64,000 bases of DNA. Source: UBA1366 sp047602575. Lineage in GTDB: Bacteria; Bacillota; Clostridia; Oscillospirales; Ruminococcaceae. Location: positions 496,001 through 560,000 of the forward strand of contig JASGGY010000003.1 of the NCBI GenBank assembly GCA_047602575.1, in the 5' to 3' direction. A program made the position numbers and the translations under genes. Positions 58,959-64,000 of this stretch are shown piece after piece. The notes beneath the pieces were generated by a model. That model did no database searches and was not told the origin of the DNA. It saw only the letters and a program-made list of their open reading frames with translations. Every line of letters begins with the position of its first letter. Within the stretch, counting starts at the first letter, position 1.

Positions 58959-59510
58959 TTACGGCGCGAGGATTTTCATCGTGACAAGCTTTTTGAAAAA
59001 GCCGCCCAGATAGCGCTGCATCAGGCGGTCATATTCGTCCGCATCGACAGCGCCGCCGATGCCGAGTAGGTCATAGACCACGGAGGCTTCCCTTAATTTT
59101 AAATTTAAATCCGTAAACCCGTTGCGCAGGTAGAATGCTTTACGCCGCACGCGTTCATCATGATTGACCGCTGTTTCGACCGTTTGCTCGATTGCAAGAA
59201 AAAGCCGCCTGCCAGCATACTGCGCTTTCGCCGCCTCCAGCGCACCGCTGCCGTACCCCTTCCCCCGCTCGCCGGCGGTCACGGCGAAATAAAAAAGATA
59301 CGAAAGCGTTTCGTGGTTGACAACATACAGCAGCCCGACCCATGTTCCGTCCGCATAAATCGCCCAGAAATCCACGTTCTCTTTCTTTGCTTTTGCCGAC
59401 AGAATCCAGAATGGCGCACGCTCCGCGGCGGGGAACGCCTGCTTGTACAAGCGTTTCATTTTCTTATAGTCCGGTGTTCCGCGGCGGGCTGGTTTGAGTT
59501 GAATCTGCAT
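58959..59510 (-). CDS. GNAT-family N-acetyltransferase
   Basis: 183 residues. The acetyl-CoA loop is TAGERGKGYGSGALEAAKAQ, preceded by a beta strand ETLSYLFYFAV and followed by RRKAFYLRNGFTD, the usual C-terminal GNAT strand. The acceptor is unknown. It has its own start with AGGTGAAATC upstream and no clear operon partner. Confidence 0.82.
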   Translation of the reverse strand: MQIQLKPARRGTPDYKKMKRLYKQAFPAAERAPFWILSAKAKKENVDFWAIYADGTWVGLLYVVNHETLSYLFYFAVTAGERGKGYGSGALEAAKAQYAGRRLFLAIEQTVETAVNHDERVRRKAFYLRNGFTDLNLKLREASVVYDLLGIGGAVDADEYDRLMQRYLGGFFKKLVTMKILAP

Positions 59511-59683
59511 GATTTCACCTCACAGTTTCGGCAGCCGTTTTCACACAACGAAACAACCGCATCTGCTTACTATAAATTTTCAACCATTTTCCCGATTCGC
59601 TTGAAATGCTGTAATACCAATTTAATTATAAAAGATTATACTGTCAATTTCAAGCCCGCGCAAAATAAATTTTCATATTTCCG

Positions 59684-59718
59684 AAAAACAGCGCCCCTTG
59701 ATTTGGCAAAGGGCGCTG
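59684..59718 (-). terminator. Terminator after the ferredoxin-like gene
   Basis: ACAGCGCCC/GGGCGCTGT stem with an inner TTG/CAA, followed leftward by TTTTTC. Confidence 0.75.
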
Positions 59719-59740
59719 TACAGGAGGAATTTGAAGAGGA

Positions 59741-60535
59741 CTAGTCAAGGATTCTGCCGTCAACGGAGAGGGTGACGACCTGCCAGGGGATGAACTTGCC
59801 GCTGTTTTTGAGGGCGGTGACTGCCGCCTGTTCGATGCCGCCGCAGCAGGGAACTTCCATGCGGACGACGGTCACGCTTTTGAGGTTGTTGCGGCGGATG
59901 ATTTCGGTGAGCTTTTCGGAATAATCGCCCTCGTCGAGCTTCGGGCAGCCGATGACGGTAATCTTATTGCGCATGAATTCCTCATGAAAATTTGCGCGGG
60001 CGTATGCGGCACAGTCGGCGGCGATGAGCAGGTTTGCGCCGTCGAAATACGGTGCGTTGACCGGCACGAGCTTGATCTGGACGGGCCACTGTCTAAGACA
60101 GCTTGCGGCGGCGTGTGCTGCCGGTGCGGCTTCTGCGGCTTCCTCCCCTGCCCCGCCGAGTGCCATTGCGCGGCTGCCGGGGCAACCGCCGTTGTGCGGC
60201 TGCTGCAAGGTTTGCGCGCGGCTTCCCGGACATCCCCCTGCCGGCGGGAAGGTCATGCCTTGTTTTTTCATCATTTCCTGCATCTTCGTTTGCGCTCCTT
60301 TCGACTGGTTTTCTTTGACGGCTTCTTCGTCGTAAGCGGCGGCCTCGCGCTGCTCAAAGGTGATTGCGCCCGTCGGGCAGACCGGCAGGCAGTTTCCCAG
60401 CCCGTCGCAGTAGTCGTCGCGGATGAGCTTCGCTTTGCCATTGACCATGGCGATTGCGCCCTCGTGGCAGGCTTTTGCGCACAAGCCGCAGCCGTTGCAT
60501 TTTTCTTCATCGATTTTTATAATTTGACGTTTCAT
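59741..60535 (-). CDS. Ferredoxin-like 4Fe-4S protein with CPGSRA motifs
   Basis: 264 residues. Two [4Fe-4S] motifs lie at the N-terminus: CNGCGLCAKACHEG (14-27) and CDGLGNCLPVCPTG (43-56). Two GGCPGSRA motifs follow near 100-122, joined by an Ala-rich linker. The C-terminal half contains VIGCPKLDEGDYSEKL and EVPCCGGIEQAA. Homologous clostridial proteins are of unknown function; the added Cys suggest further metal or cluster sites. Its promoter (CAGACA-17-TATAAT) lies just upstream. Confidence 0.8.
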   Translation of the reverse strand: MKRQIIKIDEEKCNGCGLCAKACHEGAIAMVNGKAKLIRDDYCDGLGNCLPVCPTGAITFEQREAAAYDEEAVKENQSKGAQTKMQEMMKKQGMTFPPAGGCPGSRAQTLQQPHNGGCPGSRAMALGGAGEEAAEAAPAAHAAASCLRQWPVQIKLVPVNAPYFDGANLLIAADCAAYARANFHEEFMRNKITVIGCPKLDEGDYSEKLTEIIRRNNLKSVTVVRMEVPCCGGIEQAAVTALKNSGKFIPWQVVTLSVDGRILD

Positions 60536-60585
60536 AAATTTACATCCTTTCGATTCCGTGTTTTGATTGTATCCTGATTATAACG

Positions 60586-60637
60586 CAAAAAAGCCGCTTT
60601 GTCTGTTGTTTTTACAACAAAAAAGCGGCTTTTTTAT
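60586..60637. terminator. Bidirectional terminator-like hairpin
   Basis: AAAAAAGCCGCTTT/AAAGCGGCTTTTTT with an inner GTTGT/ACAAC, T runs on both sides. It ends the small gene at 60645 leftward. Confidence 0.8.
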
Positions 60638-60644
60638 TTTTTGA

Positions 60645-60815
60645 TTATGTTACTTCCAGAACCTCATAATCGTCGCGGGTATAACCGCATCTGCGGGCAT
60701 ATGCGCCGGCGTGGTAGCGGGTGGTGAATTTCCGCGCGAGGTCCGCAGATGCGACTTGCGCGCGCTGGTTGAAAATATACCCGCCCGTTTTTACTTTGAC
60801 GATGTAGTACGGCAT
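60645..60815 (-). CDS. Hypothetical 56-residue protein downstream of glgA
   Basis: Starts MPYYIVKVKTGGYIFNQRAQ with AGGTGG upstream and is basic and Tyr/Arg-rich; ends YTRDDYEVLEVT. I do not recognise a family. It begins 19 bp after the glgA stop on the same strand and is followed by a strong terminator, so it is likely the last gene of the glg operon. Confidence 0.6.
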   Translation of the reverse strand: MPYYIVKVKTGGYIFNQRAQVASADLARKFTTRYHAGAYARRCGYTRDDYEVLEVT

Positions 60816-60834
60816 GCCGCCACCTGCCTGTCGT

Positions 60835-62244
60835 TTAAATGTGTTTGTACAAGTCGATATAAACCTGTGCCGAACGCGTCCAGCTGAAGTCCTGTTTGAG
60901 GGCATGGTTGACGAGCTTGCCCCAGTTCATGCGCTGGTCGTAATAGCTGCGCGCTCTTGTGCAGGCGGCGAGCATATCGTGCGCGTTGTATGTTTTAAAG
61001 GTAAATCCGTTGCCGTGTTCTCCGCCGGCGTCCTTGATGCTGTCACGCAGACCTCCGGTTTCGCGGACGATGGGGATCGTGCCGTAGCGCAGCGAAATCA
61101 TCTGTGCCAGCCCGCACGGCTCGCTCTGGGACGGCATAAGGAACAGATCCGCGCCCGCGTAGATTCTTCTGGACAGATCCGGCAGAAAACCGATTTTCAG
61201 CCCCACGCGGTCGGGATAACGGTAGCGCATTTCCGCAAAAAAGTCCTCGTAGATTTTTTCGCCCGAGCCTAAAATCGCGAATTTAAAGCCTAGATGGATG
61301 ATGTCCTCAAAGACATATTTAATGAGGTCAAGCCCTTTATGCGAAACGAATCTTGTCACGATGCCGATGACGGGTTCTTTGCCGGTGGCAACTTCCATCT
61401 CCTCCAGCAGCTTCGCTTTGCAGACGGCTTTTCCGGACTTGTCCTCTAATCCGAAATTCTTCGGAATGTGCGGGTCGGTTTCGGGGTTGTAGATGTCCTG
61501 ATCGATGCCGTTGAGGATGCCGGAGAGCTTATGCTGCTTGCTCACCAGTGCTCGGTCGAGTCCGTGGGAATACCACGGGTCGAGGATTTCCCACGCATAG
61601 CTCGGCGACACCGTTGTGACGCGGTCGCTGACCTCAATGGCGGCTTTCATGAAATTCACGCAGCCGTCATAAGACAGCAGCTCGCTGTGATAGAGCGGGA
61701 TGCCCATCAGGTCGCTGATCAGCTCCAGCCCATATTTTCCCTGATACTGGATGTTGTGGATGGTGAACACGGTTTTGATGTCCTCATAGCCGGACTGGTA
61801 GCGGTAGAAGATGTCGTAATAAACCGGCACGAGCGCTGTCTGCCAGTCGTTGGCGTTGATGATCTCGGGCTTGAAGTCGATGTAATGCAGCAGCTCCAGC
61901 ACCGCGCGCGAGAAGAAAATGTAGCGTTCCGCGTCGTCGTAAAAGCCGTATAATCCGCCGCGCGCGAAATAGTATTCATTGTCGAGCAGGTAATACGTCA
62001 CGCCGTTTGCCACTGCGGTGAAGACCCCGCAGTACTGGTTTCTCCACGCCACAGGAACGGTGAAATTGGTCAGGTACGTCAGCGACGCACGCAGCTCCGG
62101 CTTCATTGTGTTGTACAGGGGAATCACCACCCGGCAGTCATGCCCCTGCGCGTTGAACGCCGCAGGCAGCGAGCCCGCTACGTCCGCCAGCCCCCCAGAT
62201 GCCGCAAAGGGAATCGCTTCGCTGGCAGTATAAAGTATGTTCAT
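60835..62244 (-). CDS. glgA: Glycogen synthase
   Basis: About 469 residues, GT5 family. It starts MNILYTASEAIPFAASGGLA, where the KTGGL-type ADP-glucose loop is ASGGLADVAG. The C-terminal domain has IGIVTRFVSHKGLDLI and LMPSQSEPCGLAQMISLRYG. It extends alpha-1,4-glucan from ADP-glucose made by GlgC/GlgD. ATG 62244 follows GGAG; the family begins here. GlgD and GlgC lie upstream on the same strand. Confidence 0.93.
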   Translation of the reverse strand: MNILYTASEAIPFAASGGLADVAGSLPAAFNAQGHDCRVVIPLYNTMKPELRASLTYLTNFTVPVAWRNQYCGVFTAVANGVTYYLLDNEYYFARGGLYGFYDDAERYIFFSRAVLELLHYIDFKPEIINANDWQTALVPVYYDIFYRYQSGYEDIKTVFTIHNIQYQGKYGLELISDLMGIPLYHSELLSYDGCVNFMKAAIEVSDRVTTVSPSYAWEILDPWYSHGLDRALVSKQHKLSGILNGIDQDIYNPETDPHIPKNFGLEDKSGKAVCKAKLLEEMEVATGKEPVIGIVTRFVSHKGLDLIKYVFEDIIHLGFKFAILGSGEKIYEDFFAEMRYRYPDRVGLKIGFLPDLSRRIYAGADLFLMPSQSEPCGLAQMISLRYGTIPIVRETGGLRDSIKDAGGEHGNGFTFKTYNAHDMLAACTRARSYYDQRMNWGKLVNHALKQDFSWTRSAQVYIDLYKHI

Positions 62245-62289
62245 ATGGCAGCTCCATTCCGCCGCGCACTGCGGCAAAGTTTGATGTGC

Positions 62290-62425
62290 GCTTGTTGGGG
62301 GCGTTGCCCCCTGACCCCCGTCAATGGGGGCGTTGCCCCCAAACCCCCATCAAAGGGGGCGCTGCCCCCTCTGGACTCCCTCGCCAAAGGGTACAAGTAC
62401 CCTTTGGAAACCCATTGTTTTTGTT
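62290..62425 (+). repeat. GC-hairpin repeat, copy 5 (expanded)
   Basis: Three successive GGGGGCG-TTG/CTG-CCCCC hairpins, then CTCGCCAAAGGG, a TACAAGTA hairpin and CCCTTTGGAAACCCATTG. The first hairpin unit is repeated, unlike in other copies. Confidence 0.7.
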
Positions 62426-62589
62426 GTTGCGGGTTTGGGGTGTGGGGGGATTGGGTGGGATATTATTGCTTTGTTTTTGTTTGCGGGGTGTTGTCATTTG
62501 CGGGTTAGGGATGCGGGTGGTTTAATTGTATGAGTAGCGCTAAATCACCGCGCAGACTGAAAGAAATGCGAATGATTATCTAAAAAATA

Positions 62590-62668
62590 ACGGGATTCCA
62601 AAGGGGCATTGCTCCTTTGGCAGGGGTGTGTCAATGCTACCGTGCGCGGCAGCAAGGGCAGCGCCCCC
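62590..62668 (-). repeat. GC-hairpin repeat, copy 6 (inverted)
   Basis: Reverse orientation: GGGATTCCAAAGG, GGCATTGCTCC hairpin, GTGTGTCAATGCTACCGTGC and CAGCGCCCCCTGAC. It is 32 bp after the leftward glgD gene. Confidence 0.7.
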
Positions 62669-62700
62669 TGACTTAGGGTTTATCTACAGTTTAAGCGGTG

Positions 62701-63828
62701 CTACACCACCGCGAATTTGGCGATGTAGGTGGGATAGCCGTCCGCGCCGGTGAGGGTGCGGTTTTCGGCGATTTTGACGTTTTTGTCGGTGATGACGTAG
62801 CTAAGCTCCGCGCCTGCGCCGACGGCGGTGTCCTGCATGATGATGGAATCGCGGATAACCGCGCCCTTGCCAACCTTGACGCCGCGGAACAGGATGGAGT
62901 TTTCCACCACGCCCTCGATCACGCAGCCGTCTGCGACGAGCGAGTTTTTCACCATGCTGTTCAGCCCGTAGCGTGAGGGAGCGTTGTCGCGGACTTTGGT
63001 ATAAATCGGGCGCTTGGGCAGGAACAGGCGCTTTGCGGTGGCTGAGTTGAGCAGCTCCATATTCGCCTCGAAATAGCTTTTCATGCTGTGGATTTTGCTG
63101 TAATACCAAGCATAGTCATACGCATGGATATTCAGCGTGCCGACCTTAGCCTGGAGGATATCGCGTTCAAAGCTGTACTGGCTTCTTGCGATGCAGTCGG
63201 TGATGAGTTCGACGAGCAGCTTTTTGTTCATCACGTAGGTATTCAGGCTCAGGGTACAGTTGCCGCTGATTTTGGGGGAAATGAGGATGTCGGTGATTTT
63301 GCCGTCCGGATTGACGGACAGGACGTTGCTTTCTTTAATCAGTTCCGCACTGAAACAGTCGGTGCTGGTGGCGATGGTGATATCCGCGCCGCTTTTGATG
63401 TGGCTTTTCACCAGCGGGCGGTAATCGAAATTGGTGATCACGTCGCAGTCGGACATAATCACATAGTCCGTCAGCGAGCTGCGGATGAAGCTCAGCGCGC
63501 CGTAGAGGGCTTCAATTCTGCCGCGGTACAAGCCGGTTTCGATATGACCGAAGGGCGGAAGGATGTGCAGTCCGCCTTTTTTGCGGGAGAGATCCCATTC
63601 TCTTGCCGAACCCAGATGATCGAGCAACGACTGATAGTTGGCTTTTGTGATGACGCCGACTTCCGAAAGCCCGCTGTTGACCATGTTGGAAAGGGTAAAA
63701 TCGATGAGTCTGTATCTGCCCGCAAAGAGGATGGAGCCCATGGTACGCGCTTTTGTCAGGTCGGTGACGGTGTTGTCGTGCATATTTGCGAAAATCAGTC
63801 CTAAGACTCTTCCCATATTGATATCCAA
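62701..63828 (-). CDS. glgD: GlgD subunit of glucose-1-phosphate adenylyltransferase
   Basis: 375 residues. The nucleotidyltransferase fold shows GRVLGLIFANMHDNTVTDLT and GRYRLIDFTLSNMVNSGLSE, with the degenerate N-terminus typical of GlgD, the regulatory partner of GlgC in Firmicutes. The C-terminal left-handed helix repeats follow (GCVIEGVVENSILFRGVKV). A TTG start at 63828 fits the GGAGG spacing; ATG 63816 is possible. It follows glgC by 13 bp. Confidence 0.93.
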   Translation of the reverse strand: MDINMGRVLGLIFANMHDNTVTDLTKARTMGSILFAGRYRLIDFTLSNMVNSGLSEVGVITKANYQSLLDHLGSAREWDLSRKKGGLHILPPFGHIETGLYRGRIEALYGALSFIRSSLTDYVIMSDCDVITNFDYRPLVKSHIKSGADITIATSTDCFSAELIKESNVLSVNPDGKITDILISPKISGNCTLSLNTYVMNKKLLVELITDCIARSQYSFERDILQAKVGTLNIHAYDYAWYYSKIHSMKSYFEANMELLNSATAKRLFLPKRPIYTKVRDNAPSRYGLNSMVKNSLVADGCVIEGVVENSILFRGVKVGKGAVIRDSIIMQDTAVGAGAELSYVITDKNVKIAENRTLTGADGYPTYIAKFAVV

Positions 63829-63841
63829 AATGTGCCGCCTC

Positions 63842-64000
63842 CTATTCTATATTTTCTGAAATAATCGCTTTGGGGGCGACGACTGCGCCCTCGGCGACGT
63901 TGATGCCGTGTCCGACGACGGCGATGCCCCACGCGGACTTGTCCTCGATGGTTTCCGGTCTTGCGCCGACGTGGGCAAAGCCGCCGATGACGGAATTTTC
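63842..64000 (-). CDS. glgC: Glucose-1-phosphate adenylyltransferase, C-terminal part
   Basis: The last ~52 residues are present (ending IISENIE; includes AWGIAVVGHGINVAEGAVVA), matching the beta-helix tail of GlgC. The gene runs off the right edge and directly precedes glgD, so the identity rests on tail plus context. GlgC makes ADP-glucose for glycogen. Confidence 0.85.
   Translation of the reverse strand, partial: ENSVIGGFAHVGARPETIEDKSAWGIAVVGHGINVAEGAVVAPKAIISENIE

Larger units (their letters stand above)
62245..62700. other. 456-bp gap between glgD and glgA with inverted GC-hairpin repeats
   Basis: Carries a compound repeat (62290-62425) and an inverted copy (62590-62668) around a GT-rich, gene-free core. 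No reading frame here has a ribosome site or family signature. The insertion separates two genes that are often directly adjacent. Confidence 0.5.

Overview
The window looks like a chromosomal stretch of an anaerobic gut clostridium, most likely Oscillospiraceae/Ruminococcaceae. Supporting signs are the class III anaerobic ribonucleotide reductase (nrdD-nrdG), the Firmicutes-type glycogen genes glgC-glgD-glgA, the yaaO-darA-holB-ricT block, the glycan hydrolases GH127 and GH2, and consensus TTGACA-17-TATAAT promoters with strong GGAGG ribosome sites. The core is GC-rich; an accessory island at about 39.6-43.4 kb is clearly AT-rich. No rRNA, tRNA or CRISPR array was seen.

Layout. 0-5.3 kb: the cas3-cas5-cas8c-cas7 part of a type I-C CRISPR-Cas operon, running left and cut by the window edge. 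Directly upstream lies a divergent, about 87-nt crRNA-like RNA whose guide matches the cas3 promoter next to a TTC PAM (main finding). 5.7-12.1 kb: a MacB-like ABC transporter and an operon with an attenuator-type leader, an Lsa-type ABC-F protein, a dCMP deaminase, a GNAT and a methyltransferase. 12.3-23.7 kb: solo mazF, a phospholipase-like gene, ricT, holB, darA, a PLP decarboxylase, an MFS pump, a WYL regulator, DUF896 and nrdG/nrdD. Eleven copies of a palindrome TGTAAAG-N8-CTTTACA sit between these genes. 23.9-38.9 kb: asnB, an rRNA methyltransferase, a nitroreductase, a sugar ABC importer with its LacI regulator, a Ca2+-type P-ATPase, ilvE and galE.

39.1-43.7 kb: a SLOG/DUF1273 (YpsA-like) gene followed by nine consecutive tiny DNA-binding protein genes (two ribbon-helix-helix, seven XRE/Cro). 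Most have their own divergent promoter-operator and a near-identical terminator. Four of the junctions also carry the promoter, ribosome site and first codons of a truncated copy of the SLOG gene. This reads as an array of regulator cassettes that could be exchanged in front of the SLOG gene by recombination (inference).

43.8-64 kb: an ACT-domain protein with hom-thrB; a MoxR/DUF58/transglutaminase operon; GH127; an orphan LytTR regulator; GH2-AraC; a GNAT; a ferredoxin-like protein; glgA, glgD and the end of glgC. Four genes (GNAT, lacI-type, galE, hom) each carry what looks like one extra base. This suggests sequence errors more than decay. A second repeat family of paired GC-rich hairpins follows several genes.
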